A stretch of DNA of 64,000 bases, from NCBI GenBank assembly GCA_917880885.1, contig OU862919.1:17564001-17628000 (forward strand). Reading direction: 5' to 3'. The stretch's first letter is position 1, and every line of letters starts with the position of its first letter. This DNA is from Limnephilus marmoratus (lineage: Eukaryota > Arthropoda > Insecta > Trichoptera > Limnephilidae). The notes beneath the pieces are model-generated. The model did not search any database and was not told the DNA's origin. It saw only the letters and a program-made list of their open reading frames with translations. The position numbers and the translations under genes are program-made. Shown here piece by piece: positions 54,657 to 64,000 of the stretch.

Positions 54657-54690
54657 TTAGTTTTTTGTAGCATTTAGTTGTGAGTCAGAA
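54657..54690 (-). promoter_or_regulatory. Candidate -1 ribosomal frameshift site
   Basis: On the minus strand, ORF1 ends GCT ACA AAA AAC TAA. The heptamer A AAA AAC (54660-54666) is in the X XXY YYZ register, directly before the stop at 54657-54659. A -1 slip gives AAA AAA CTA ACC, entering the ORF2 frame, which is open from there with no stop. The ORF2 frame opens only 27 bases upstream (a TGA), so any switch must occur in this short overlap. No ATG lies in the ORF2 frame before the endonuclease Glu. A stimulatory downstream structure was not evaluated. Confidence 0.7.
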
Positions 54691-55436
54691 CATGCTCGGT
54701 TGAAATAGTTTAGAATGTTAGGTCTGGTGATCACTTTTGTGCCAGTTTTGGGTAGTGATTGTGAAGGATTGCTCAATGTTTTGTTTGTATTTACTTTCTT
54801 CTGTGATGGTGATTTAGGAGAATCCGATAGTACTCTTTTTCTCTTTTCGCTAATGTCGTCCTTCGATTTTAACACTATCAGTTTGTCATATTTTATGTAA
54901 GCAATGTTTCCCTTCTTTTTTTCATCTTCTAGTTGAGGTTGTAGCTGTTTTCGTTTTTCTAGAATTTCTTTCGAGTAATCTTCTTTCACATTAATACCTG
55001 ACGGGAGGTTTGGCTTGTTCTTGAGTATTAGGTGTTTTTTCCATTGGGTCGTGATAGAGGCTACAACCGGACGAGTCTTGTTTTCGCTTTGTTTCCCTAT
55101 TATATACACATTGCTAATTTCTCGTCGGTCCAAGTGTACTCCCATGTCTACTATGATATCTTTAATGTAGCCTACTAGATCTCCTTCAGATTTTCCCTTC
55201 TCTTCTATTCCAAATAACACCAGGTTATTTTTGCGTTTTTCTCTATCTACTGCTTTAAGTTTTTGTTCTAGTTCTGATACTTTATTTTTGAGGATATTGT
55301 TTTCCTCAATAATTGTTTTCATCTTCTCATCTAGCGCTTCCATCACATTTCTAGTTACCGAATGAGTTATTATTTCGGCTTGTTTCTCTAATTTCTCGTC
55401 AAGTTTAATTAAAAATAATTCCATGTTTTTGTCCAT
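54657..55436 (-). CDS. LINE ORF1 protein, intact 259 aa
   Basis: Start ATG at 55436 opens the longest frame and precedes a coiled coil. Residues 1-30 are variable; about 31-70 hold heptad-spaced L/I/V in MEALDEKMKTIIEENNILKN then KVSELEQKLKAV, i.e. an oligomerising coiled coil. Residues about 70-165 (KNNLVLFGIEEKGKSEGDLV to PNLPSGINVKEDYSKEI) look like the RRM/C-terminal-type RNA-binding region of LINE ORF1 proteins; the C-terminus is basic (KRKRVLSDSPKSPSQKKVN). The role would be RNA binding and chaperoning of the retrotransposon RNP. ORF1 ends ...LNATKN at a TAA directly after the heptamer A AAA AAC. No disruption seen, unlike ORF2. Confidence 0.85.
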   Translation of the reverse strand: MDKNMELFLIKLDEKLEKQAEIITHSVTRNVMEALDEKMKTIIEENNILKNKVSELEQKLKAVDREKRKNNLVLFGIEEKGKSEGDLVGYIKDIIVDMGVHLDRREISNVYIIGKQSENKTRPVVASITTQWKKHLILKNKPNLPSGINVKEDYSKEILEKRKQLQPQLEDEKKKGNIAYIKYDKLIVLKSKDDISEKRKRVLSDSPKSPSQKKVNTNKTLSNPSQSLPKTGTKVITRPNILNYFNRACSDSQLNATKN

Positions 55437-55560
55437 TTTTTGTTCTGTATAATTGTTCAGATAGGGTGATTCGATTTATTTTAATTTATTTTATTATTTT
55501 TTTTAATTTTTTTGTTGTTTAATGTACAATTTTGTTAAATTTTTTTTTTTTTTTTAGCGC

Positions 55561-57010
55561 CTGTTGGTTGGCAAAATTTTCGCACACCTATAAGATCTTC
55601 TCGTATTTACGCCTGTTTGCAGTTTTATTTATTTAATTTTCAGATTCTGCATTTACTGCCATCTATTTTGTATTTAGCGTATCTCGTTAAGTGATTTTTG
55701 GTTTAGTGTGTGTACATATTTACCGCCATCTATGGATAGGTATTTTATAAGTACAATAATAAAATAAAAAGATTATGGTTTGTTCGAGGATTGAACCCTT
55801 CTCCGAAGATACTGGAGCCAAACACTTTGCACCTACGCCAATGCATTATTGAGTGTCACCGAGATTAAAGTCAATATTAAACAACTGACACCGAAGTGTA
55901 CTAGATTGTATTTTAGATGTTTTTGACACAAAACACTACTTTTATTATTTAATTCACAATTCAAATTAGTTAAGGATTCTCTTATTGCCATATATTTTTT
56001 CCGGATGTTTATTGTTTAATTTAGTTCACTTATTAAAGTTTAGGCTTTCTTTTAGTTCACTTGTACACAATTAAAGTTTAGATTTTCAGTTTTGGTTTCA
56101 CTTTTGAGGCACTCCCCGTTCGAGTATCGATAGAACAAACACACGAGGATATAAATTCTGCACCGTATTTTATTTTGCACAAAAAATTTCAGTTTGTTAT
56201 ACACTTTTAGTACGAATTCTCAAAATATTTCCAGGTGATAAAATCTTAGGAAGGTTGTGTCAATTTTTTTTTTAAAAGTCACTTTATAAGCACATCTCAG
56301 TAGAATACCGGGAGACAAATACACCGGGTGATAGCCCGAGAAAAACACTGCACTTCAGTAGCAAATTTGATTTGCACATAAATTACCCGACTTTAATGTA
56401 TATTCTAAATTTAACGAAATATAAAAAAACTCAACCTTTTTATTAAAATGACTAAACTCTAAATTCAATTATTGTGAACTCCTGCATTTAATAAATTTAC
56501 ATATAGCCGAACAACTAGACAAACATTTTATATACATACAGCTCATTCCAACAATACTTTGCATTCCCCAATACAACTTTTACATATTCTTGGTAGATAT
56601 GGTCATGGATATATTTGACAATAATTTGTACTTGCTAAAGTTCAACCGCCATATGTGCGAACAATTTTTTTATTTATTTCATTGTGAACACCAATTTCAA
56701 TTTTTTTTTATTAATATTAATGTTGATTTGGAGGATATTGGCAGATTATCCACTTTTAATTCATTTTTATTCTATTGTCAACTCTTAAATAAAATTATAC
56801 ATAATTTAAAAAAAAACCGACATCTCTTCCCGATAATTTCTTCACTTTCATGGAATATTTTCTCCTGGCACACATTTTTCCAAACATTCGCCACGCACAT
56901 AAAAATCATCATCGGTTGTGCATTATTGCACGACCGCGAAGAGTTTTTTCAAGAGTATGTTTCACAAATCCCAATTAATATGTCGTATAATTGTTATTAT
57001 TTTTTGGGTA
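55561..57010. other. Noncoding DNA, possible tRNA-like sequence at 55790-55860
   Basis: On the minus strand 55790-55860 has a B-box-like GGGTTCAATCC and TGGCGTAGGTGC upstream, possibly another SINE head. The + frame at 56590-57123 (177 codons) is Phe/Tyr/Ile-rich from A/T-rich codons, runs into the repeat at 57020 and shows no domain; I do not regard it as a gene. Confidence 0.35.
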
Positions 57011-57019
57011 ATTATGTAC

Positions 57020-57112
57020 CTACGTCATGTTGCGCTTCCTCCTTCTTTAGCTTATATTTCGAACAGCCTTACAGTATCCATCATCAGGGCAGATGTCATG
57101 ATGTACACTATA
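57020..57112 (-). repeat. Penelope-like end with hammerhead-like core (single copy)
   Basis: Minus strand: TGCC, CTGATGA, T, GGATAC...GTTC, GAAA, TATAA, GCTAAAGAAGGAGGAAGCGC (core 57049-57091). CUGANGA is exact here, but stem II (GGATA/TGTTC) and the base after GAAA are diverged. Confidence 0.55.
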
Positions 57113-57359
57113 ATACTGTTTGAAACGTAGGCGTAAGAAAAAAGTAGGTGCAAAACGGTACATTAATATTTAAAAAATAATCATGCTAATGCTTTTAAGA
57201 AAATCTCAAAACACCTAACATGTCATTCACATATCACCTTGAAAATGATTTTTTTTTGCAAAAATCTAATTTGTACATCTAATTCCTTTGCTTTATACTC
57301 AAAAGTTAATCTAAAACACTAGTTTTCGTTATATTATTAGTATTTTTCTGATTACAAAT

Positions 57360-57520
57360 CAGTTTTCAATGCAAAGCATCAAATAACGGGAAGCTGGAAG
57401 CGAGAAGCAACAACAACAAAAAAAATACGCAGGAAGCTGGACGCGGAAAGCAGGAAGCTGGAAGCGAGAAGAAACGGGAAGCAAAATAAGCGAAATGCGA
57501 GAAACGAAAACCAAAGCTCA
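57360..57520 (+). repeat. Purine-rich minisatellite (GGAAGCTGGAAGCGAGAAGC units)
   Basis: GGAAGCTGGAAGCGAGAAGC at about 57390 and 57450, plus GGAAGCTGGACGCGGAAAGC and shorter units; imperfect repeats of a 10- and 20-bp period over about 130 bp. Confidence 0.7.
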
Positions 57521-57765
57521 CAACCAATTCCTTTATTCCTGCCAATCCTACATTCCAATATTGGCTTATTAGGTTGCCATGTATACCGGTCGATTAAAGT
57601 CCAACCTCCTTCCCATCCTCAAAGCAGGTATTCCAAGTCCTAACATAACAGTACTACCTGTCTCACCAGGATAGCAGTGCTCCTGCTTGGGGTGGTACAA
57701 TCGTATCATATCGTATGGACTACAAATATAAATACAATGCTGCAGAAAAGCTTTTTTTATATAAA
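57521..57765. other. Noncoding DNA
   Basis: Nothing recognised. Confidence 0.35.
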
Positions 57766-57767
57766 TA

Positions 57768-58163
57768 CCGCACAAGAGTCCCAACTGCTCCCGTCTGAAG
57801 CTAGTGAGACGATGGCATCCTCAATTGGGGTATGTTGTGAGGCTGAAGGTAGTGGGGAGGGGAAGGAGATAGGAAAGAGGAAGGAAGGGAAGTACCAGCT
57901 ATTCAGATCTGGTCATCAAACACGGCTAATGCCATTTCAAGCAACGTTTCAATTCTGAATGGTGGTCTTACACCAGGGCGATACTGAGAGTATCTTCCAC
58001 TCTGGAAGGTGCCGCAAATATACTGCATATTATTTTTAATGAATAAATTGTGAAATAACACAATTAATCAAATAAAATTTATTTGTCACGCCGGGATTTG
58101 ATCCCGCGACCTTCGGTGTGCCAGTCAAGAGCCTTACCGCTGGACTACGCCGGCCGTCGACCG
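57768..58163 (-). mobile_element. tRNA-headed SINE, second complete copy
   Basis: Same order as 10793-11199: head on the right, read on the minus strand (GTAGTCCAGCGGTAAGGCTC; B-box GCGGGATCAAATCCCGG, where TTCGA has become ATCAA), then AAATAAATTTTATTTGATTA, body, and the end CTTGTGCGGTATTTATATAA with a T-rich (A-rich on minus) tail at 57750-57757. Small indels differ from the 10.8 kb copy. I did not find a clear target duplication. Confidence 0.85.
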
Positions 58164-59015
58164 TCCGGCTTATAACCTGCTTTTCAAAATATTCCCACAT
58201 AGCTATCACATCATCTGCCGAAATAGCTTAGATGTATTTTAAGTTATTAGTCTAAGCAGTAAGTTAAATAAAATAAGTTTTTTGGGAGATTTTCCGACGA
58301 AATCGGCGCTTCATAAATAATTCAATCATTATACTACTCTCATAAATTTACAACAAAAAGTCACTTTACTTTTTACGAAAATAAAATCCACCAACCCGCC
58401 TGGTTCTTCAAGCCGACAAGCTTGTCTGGCACCTTTATTAGGCCTAGGCCACATTATTGGGTCCTCATCATTCTCAGCATGTGAACTTGGTACTCAAGTT
58501 TTCGTGGTGTTGAAGAAAATATTTGTTTGTTTTGATAAATTTTCGTTTTTCATAAATTTCGGGCACCCTATATTTAGTAATTCGTCTGGACATAAAACGA
58601 GGTAGTCTTTTCGTTCATTTCGATTTATTATCAAGTGAATTTTACCAGAGTTTAATTTTTTACTTCGCTTTTTCTCTTTTGGTATAATATCGTATTGTTT
58701 GGCTTAATGCAAATTTATGGCTTTTTAACGGCCATTATAAAAATTTCTCGCTTCTTGTATTGCGAAACCAAGAGATTTTATTTTTTACTGAAGAAACCAG
58801 TAAAATAGCTTATTTTTTCTACTTTTTTTCTGGTTGGTTTGCTTGCCTGTGCTGTAAGATTGTTTTGATAGAAAAAGGCATGGTTTATTCGTAGTATTTT
58901 AGAATTTACATAAAATTTAAATAATTTGTGGCCGGTACTTGCTCTGCCGTGAAAAAATATTATTTCTTTGGTTGTTTTGATTCAGCCTGTTCCGCAAAAA
59001 ATAACTTATTTTACA
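58164..59015. other. Noncoding DNA
   Basis: Nothing recognised apart from a local pairing GACAAGCTTGTC near 58412. Confidence 0.35.
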
Positions 59016-59016
59016 T

Positions 59017-59302
59017 TAGCTCCATACAGGAGGCTCTGTGGAAAATAATTTCCTTCGGAGCCTATGTCTTCGTTGAGAAATGTTGTGTGGAGGATCGTTT
59101 TAAGGAAAGGATGAGAGGAAATTCTGGAAAGGAATCTGTGGTTCAGTGTATCCAGGTCGTCCGCCGCCAAGACGTAGACAAACCTCACCCTGCCAAGTCA
59201 CCAAACGTTGCGAACCACTTGGGGTGACATATGGTGATGTTGGTTTATCCAATAAATGGTTCCCGGGACGACGGTATCCATTCCCGCCTCCCAAATTTCG
59301 TT
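59017..59302 (+). repeat. Dispersed repeat (family of 22797-23125), diverged copy
   Basis: Blocks: CATTAGCTCCATACAGGAGG, GGAGCCTATGTCTTCG, CCGCCGCCAAGACGTAGACA, ACCACTTGGGGTGACATATG, GGTTCCCGGGACGACGGTA. Runs in the same orientation and order as 22797-23125. Confidence 0.8.
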
Positions 59303-59344
59303 ATGAATGAAGAACTATACATGTAGTAGATATAACTATACATA

Positions 59345-59470
59345 TATACGCCTGGGTCCCACCCAGGCGTTTCGTGTTCGATTCCTCGGCTGGCTAAGTC
59401 GTCCATCATGACTCAAGCAACATTTTCGGCTTACTGTGGTGGTAGTAGATTTTCAAATATTGTCGTAACT
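59345..59470 (+). repeat. SINE-like repeat (CCTCCATCA family) with B-box
   Basis: CACCCAGGCGTTTCGTGTTC, GATTCCTCGG (B-box GTGTTCGATTCC), then AAGTCGTCCATCATGACTCA, AACATTTTCGGCTTA, GGTAGTAGATTTTCAAA. Supports tRNA ancestry for the family. Confidence 0.65.
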
Positions 59471-59985
59471 TTTGAGATTTTTAATTGAGATCTTTAGGTA
59501 ACATATATTTTTGTTTTTCTCTCTATAAACAAATATCCTCTCCTTTATCAAGCCATATCTTAAATTGAACTCGACTCCAATCTTCTATATAATTGTAAAA
59601 TTTGAACACATAAAATGAATGTTTAAATTCGTATTCCCTCGCTCCATAATTTAAAATGATGGCCTAGAACAGTCTTGAAGGGTGAATGCCAGAAATGCTG
59701 AGAAAAAAAAACTCTCTTTTTTAACAACTTTGTTGAATTTGAATTCGAATGAGACATTCTAATGCAGTTGAGCAATGAAGAAAAATTTCAAAGATTCAGT
59801 TAATATTCTTTTATATCTCCGTCTTTCGGTGCTATATTATTTGAAGTTGTTGAAAAACATCTTTTCTAACATCTACCGTCCTTAGTCGGGTGGAACGGTT
59901 CGAAAGCTGGTCTTACGATGGATATTTCTCCGTTGTCATAAAAAAAACGAGTGTGCTTTAGACCACACGACTAAAGTAAAACTCC
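59471..59985. other. Noncoding DNA; repeat match at 59937-59985
   Basis: TGTGCTTTAGACCACACGAC (about 59951) is the reverse complement of the block at 33070. The rest shows nothing. Confidence 0.4.
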
Positions 59986-59989
59986 AAGA

Positions 59990-60280
59990 CAAACCTCGTC
60001 CAATGAATCCAGGTATCCCTGCTAAGTTACCAAACGCAGCGAACGGGGTGACCTATGACCTAGGGGTGACATATGACATTCGGGTGAAATATGACCATGA
60101 GGTGACCTACGACCTTCGGCTGACCTACGACCTTGGGGTGACCTACGACCTAGGGATGACTAACGACTTTGGGGTGACCTACGACCTTGGGGTGACTACG
60201 ACCTTGGGGTGACCTACGACCTTGGGGTGACCTACGTCCTTGGGATTACATATGATCTTGGGGTGATCTACGACCTTGAA
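59990..60280 (+). repeat. 18-bp minisatellite grown from a dispersed repeat end
   Basis: GACAAACCTCGTCCAATGAA, CCAGGTATCCCTGCTAAG and GCGAACGGGGTGACCTATGA at 59990-60056 match the right-hand part of the 22797-23125 family. From there the unit GGGGTGACCTACGACCTT repeats about 13 times with drift to 60278, then (AAT)n. The overlapping frame reads VTYDLG repeats, a by-product. Confidence 0.85.
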
Positions 60281-60630
60281 TAATAATAATAATAATATGT
60301 TCTAATACAAATTTAGTTTTAATACATATAAGAAATTACGTTATAGGTACATATAAATTGTATACAAAAAAATATATATATTTATACATAAAAAAGAAAC
60401 ATCAAGAAATAAATCAATTTCAAAAAAATTTCAGGCAGTGGTGAAAGATCTCGTCAATGAGGAGAGACTCTTTCAAGAATCAAAAGAATTTCACTTTTGA
60501 ACCTCTCCTCACTGACGCCAAACATATCAATCTCGGAGGATATTTGGTTCAGGAGCAATATACTCCTTCCTACCGGGAGAACCTTTGGCAGTGACCAACC
60601 TTACCCTTAAAGTGACCATCCTTGGCCTTA
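60281..60630. other. Noncoding DNA
   Basis: (AAT)n at 60279-60297. The segment 60545-60625 contains CTACCGGGAGAACCTTTGG; no gene recognised. Confidence 0.4.
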
Positions 60631-60633
60631 CTC

Positions 60634-60641
60634 CTACCCTT

Positions 60642-60695
<54 letters not shown>

Positions 60696-60780
60696 GCCCT
60701 CGCCCTCGCCCTCGCCCTCGCCCTCGCCCTCGCCCTCGCCCTCGCCCTCGCCCTCGCCCTCGCCCTCGCCCTCGCCCTCG

Positions 60781-60829
<49 letters not shown>

Positions 60830-61347
60830 CCACACCCTCACCGTCACCGTCACCGTTATCCTTATCCTTATCCTTATCCTTATCCTTATCCTTATCCTTA
60901 TCCTTATCCTTATCCTTATCCTTATCCTTATCCTTATCCTTATCCTTATCCTTATCCTTATCCTTATCCTTATCCTTATCCTTATCCTTATCCTTATCCT
61001 TATCCTTATCCTTATCCTTATCCTTATCCTTATCCTTATCCTTATCCTTATCCTTATCCTTATCCTTATCCTTATCCTTATCCTTATCCTTATCCTTATC
61101 CTTATCCTTATCCTTATCCTTATCCTTATCCTTATCCTTATCCTTATCCTTATCCTTATCCTTATCCTTATCCTTATCCTTATCCTTATCCTTATCCTTA
61201 TCCTTATCCTTATCCTTATCCTTATCCTTATCCTTATCCTTATCCTTATCCTTATCCTTATCCTTATCCTTATCCTTATCCTTATCCTTATCCTTATCCT
61301 TATCCTTATCCTTATCCTTATCCTTATCCTTATCCTTATCCTTATCC
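60634..61347. repeat. Hexanucleotide satellite with block structure
   Basis: Blocks in order: CCCTCA x 8 (60643-60690), CCCTCG x 15 (60691-60780), CCCTCA x 8 (60781-60828), CCCACA, CCCTCA, CCGTCA x 2, CCGTTA (60829-60858), then TCCTTA x 81 (60859-61344), uninterrupted as given. Because the unit is six bases, four frames are fully open for about 260 codons (DK/GE, RI/RV, LI/LT, SL/SP dipeptides); these are by-products. No telomere unit of insects (TTAGG) fits. Confidence 0.95.
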
Positions 61348-62880
61348 ACCACTTTTCGTAACGCATTCACCAGCTTACCCCCCAAGTCGAGCGTGCGTTA
61401 AGAAGTTTTACTTAAAAAATCGCTTAGGTCCTACAACCATTGTCTTCCACTCCTCCTTTTATGGCCAATTTCAGTATGTGACACTTGTTGCTCCGTGGCA
61501 AGTGTCCAAGGAATGCAGATTTTTCACTCTTTAAACATTGTAGACATTTTCTCTTTGTTGACTTCACTTTGATATTTGGTAACCAATTTTGCCCAATGCG
61601 TCTGCAATAATATGCTTTACCACCACGTTGATTGTCTACTTTGGACATTTTCAATGTTCAAGTATGGCATGTGTAGGTATAGCAACATTGCCAAGTTCAA
61701 CTCTCGGTCCAAAAAAACAGGAATTCAAGTTATTTTACTTTGTACATATATTAAGATATTTGACTTAGGTCTTGTATGTCTGTAGATTTTCAAAGCACTG
61801 AAACAGTAAAAACTGAGCTCTTGTGTCAACACAACTACTTTCGGCTTGCAATGTCATTTCAACCAAAAGCTTGTAATCCACTTACTCTAAAAATGAGGAA
61901 AATACTCCGTTTTGGGTATTCCATATTTGTAATACATATATCAGGATTAGGCTGGTAGGACAGCTTCAACATAATATATAGTCTCGCTGGAAATAACATT
62001 CAATTTGGCTACATACACTATGATTTCAACCTCCCTAAAGCCCAAAGCCCTTCCATGGTAATATTATTATTTTATTAATATCGTGTTGTAGAATTAATAT
62101 TGTAATCTCTGTGGACCGGTCCGGATTATACCATGCCATATAACATACGGTTGAATAACCCCGCTAGAGTCTAAGGGTTGAACTGGGTGGCAATCCTAAG
62201 CTTTGCCTAATCGAGGGATTAATCCAAGGTTGAAAGGGTTTGCCGATTACAACAAGTACTATTTGGAGAAACAAACATGTGTAACTTATGATAAAGGTTG
62301 TATTTTTTCATCAGAATCATATCACACAACTTTTAATAGAAAACAAAACACCTTGAAAACATTCACAATGTTTAGATTTTTGATCATACTGACTAGGTAT
62401 GAATATCTAAAATGCCTAATGCTGAATACCTTCATCTATATATATAAAATCAATTTATGTTTCTATGTAAGTTGTCTATGCGCCATATTAAGCATGGAAA
62501 ACCTTTGCAACTTTCAAAATACCTTCTTTTCACCCTCGCGAAGTTTTCTGGATTATTACAACCACATAACAGTACATCCGAAAAGTTTTTTTAATCGTCA
62601 CTAAAACTCTTACGAAACTTTCAAAAATGTCACCATTAGAGAATGACATTTTGTTAAACATCGGTTGTTAAATCAAAATTCAATTTTCGAATGAACTTTT
62701 TAAATTATTGAATTTAATCGAAGTACTCAATTACGGTAGGTACTAACCAAAATCGAATACTTTGAATCTAATAAAAAAATATATTTATTTTATATAGGTA
62801 CCTTCTCGTATGTCAAGTACCAAATTTGATTGATTCTTATTATAATAAATTTGTAAAAAAAATTTCATATGAAAAATGAA
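61348..62880. other. Noncoding DNA, weak RTE relic at 61420-61540
   Basis: A minus frame reads KSEKSAFLGHLPRSNKCHIL followed by KLAIKGGVEDNG, loosely like the YLGH(I/V)LR...LI(L/I)KGKVEG motif of RTE C-termini. The + frame 62203-62604 (133 codons) begins MPNRGINPRLKGFADYNKYY, unrecognised and A/T-rich at its end. Confidence 0.35.
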
Positions 62881-63115
62881 AATTTGTAAAAAAATAGCAA
62901 TAGGTGGCACGCGAGCTGTTTGAAAATCTGAATATACCGGGACTGAATATATTGAACATGCCACGTGGGAGAGGGGACGGGATCGCGGGAGGGGAAGGGG
63001 ATATAGGAGGGAAAGGGTAGGCTGAAAGGGAACGGGACGAATGGGAAAAGACACGCATTGAGAAACAATTTCTCTATTGCATTGCGACGCATGCCGGGAA
63101 CACGCTAGTGTGTTA
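62880..63115 (+). repeat. Dispersed repeat with G-rich purine core (copy 3)
   Basis: CAATAGGTGGCACGCGAGCT, G/A-rich core, ACACGCATTGAGAAACAATT, GCGACGCATGCCGGGAACAC. Nearly the same as 608-912 with an ATATACCGGGACTGAATATA insert. Confidence 0.8.
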
Positions 63116-63750
63116 TAAAAGTTAGAGATCTGTAGTTTAAAAATTGTACCTGTTTTTTCATATTTCAAGGAAGATATTCAAAAACAACTAAGCACGGATT
63201 TGTTTCTGAAAAGAGTTGAATGTTGAAATGAAATATTTCTATTTTTGATACTGACAATAAATAGTTCATGGTGAAATTCATTACAATTATTTATTAAAAC
63301 AACTTAAAACTTATATCCAAATTTAAGAAAGCAATAAAAAAAGTGAATAACATCGTTTCGTAAAATCCTCGTGATGAAAGCTTGGCATTTACCCACATAA
63401 GTTACGAGGGGAGGTCAATAAATTTGCGGAACTCCGGCAGAAGGAAGCGGTCAGGGTTGCTGTATAAGAACATATTGCCTTTCGCTCCATTCCAAGACCG
63501 CATTTAATGTTTCAGCTTCTGTATTCCGTGCAATATTGCATCAACGATTTAATTGTTTTTATCGGGGAAGCATACAATTCAGATTGATCAAACAAAAATA
63601 AACATAAACAAACATGATTGAAAATGTGTTCAATTTTTAAAAATATATCTGCCACAATCATTAATAACTTTCGAATAAGTTGCATCACCGTGCTATCCTT
63701 GTTGCAAAACTTTAAAGATGAACCGGAGAACCACGCGTGTGTTTTAAAGG
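63116..63750. other. Noncoding DNA; mariner-end-like motif at 63401
   Basis: TTACGAGGGGAGGTCAATAA at 63401 resembles the left terminus of some mariner transposons, but no second end or transposase follows before the window ends. Low support. Confidence 0.3.
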
Positions 63751-63754
63751 TTCC

Positions 63755-63895
63755 ATGACAGTTGATCCGGCGACATTTGGTCCGGCGATAGTTGGTCCGG
63801 CGACATTTGATCCGGCCGACATTTGATCCGACCGACACTTGATCCGGCGGACAGTTGATCCGGCGAAAATTGGTCCGGCCTGATCCTTTAGAAGA
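63755..63895. repeat. Minisatellite, GATCCGGCGACA-type, about 8 units
   Basis: Unit about 17-18 bp: TTGATCCGGCGACATTTGGT, with variation (GTCCGGCGATAG, GATCCGGCCGACA, GATCCGACCGACAC, GATCCGGCGGACAG, GGTCCGGCC). The minus frame over 63820-63934 reads RRINCPPDQVSVGSNVG-type repeats; a by-product. Confidence 0.85.
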
Positions 63896-64000
63896 TTTTT
63901 TCTTCAAGTAAGTATGTAAAGAAATGTTGCACATATAAGAATGTCGTATTTTGTTATTCGTCAGTATTCATTCAGAATTGAAACGTTACTTGAAAGGCGT

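Larger units (their letters stand above)
51631..55560 (-). mobile_element. Two-ORF non-LTR retrotransposon (RTE-like), about 3.9 kb
   Basis: Minus-strand element with ORF1 (55436-54657), ORF2 (54656-51704, broken) and a 3' (TTA)n tail at 51633-51650. A 5'-truncated relative lies at 26100-26395. The 5' end is uncertain; sequence to about 55560 (poly-T at 55541-55557) is assigned. APE-type endonuclease plus RT, with a separate coiled-coil ORF1. Clade placement is by motif recognition only. Three inactivating lesions in ORF2 and none in ORF1, so it died recently relative to the other RT relics. Confidence 0.9.

Noticed and set aside
56590..57123. 177-codon open frame as a gene
   Set aside because: Strongly A/T-biased, Phe/Ile/Tyr-rich, no domain, and runs into a dispersed repeat at its 3' part.
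59990..60280. CRISPR array
   Set aside because: Units are contiguous with no unique spacers, have an 18-bp period and derive from a dispersed repeat; the host is eukaryotic.
60527..61401. Four long open frames (258-279 codons) of DK/GE, RI/RV, LI/LT or SL/SP dipeptides
   Set aside because: They are produced by a six-base repeat in which no frame can contain a stop; no independent coding evidence.
63401..63425. Second mariner transposon
   Set aside because: Only one terminus-like motif; no transposase sequence or second end within the window.

Overview
The window looks like a transposon-rich, A+T-rich stretch of an insect (at least arthropod) nuclear genome. The signs are short CCTAA (TTAGG-type) telomere-like repeats, a mariner element with cecropia-type ends, many non-LTR retrotransposons of the RTE-like and jockey/CR1-like groups, several tRNA-derived SINE families, TIR/MITE elements, and canonical GT-AG splice sites. 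There is no operon structure, and I could not find a complete cellular gene. I cannot name the order or species from sequence alone.

Host gene. Two exons on the + strand fit one gene: 18407-18548 (signal peptide, donor at 18549) and 39459-39597 (first half of a fibronectin type III domain, acceptor ending at 39458, donor at 39598). The first exon ends one base into a Gly codon and the second supplies the other two, so signal peptide and FN3 domain join in frame across a putative 20.9-kb intron. Most of the window is then either this intron or the next one. At both ends of the intron the exon edge, with its splice site, is repeated in decayed tandem copies running into the intron: eight copies of the exon-1 end (18528-19075) and five decoys of the exon-2 start (38665-39458).

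Layout. 1-13 kb: an RT relic, pogo-like MITE, internally deleted mariner, TTAA-flanked MITE inside a tRNA-like sequence, another RT relic, and an RTE relic broken by a SINE with a 13-bp target duplication. 13-17 kb: truncated jockey/CR1-like LINE end, SINE, long RT pseudogene, tRNA-like sequence. 17-23 kb: Penelope-like inverted ends with hammerhead-like cores, telomere-like repeats, the signal-peptide exon and its array, RT relic. 23-38 kb: mostly noncoding with scattered repeats and perfect palindromes. 38-46 kb: decoy array and FN3 exon, second TTAA MITE, GC-rich minisatellite, a 2-kb jockey/CR1-like LINE, and a TIR element with internal duplication. 47-56 kb: nested repeats, two SINE copies, and a nearly full-length two-ORF LINE (51.6-55.6 kb, minus). 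56-64 kb: more repeats, an 18-bp minisatellite, an unusually regular 700-bp hexanucleotide array, and two further minisatellites.

Most notable: (1) the mirrored exon-edge arrays; (2) an apparent -1 frameshift site (A AAA AAC directly before the ORF1 stop) in the LINE at 54660-54666; (3) hammerhead-ribozyme-like cores in two dispersed Penelope-like families; (4) insertions that can be dated relative to each other from their target duplications. All transposon coding regions seen are broken.
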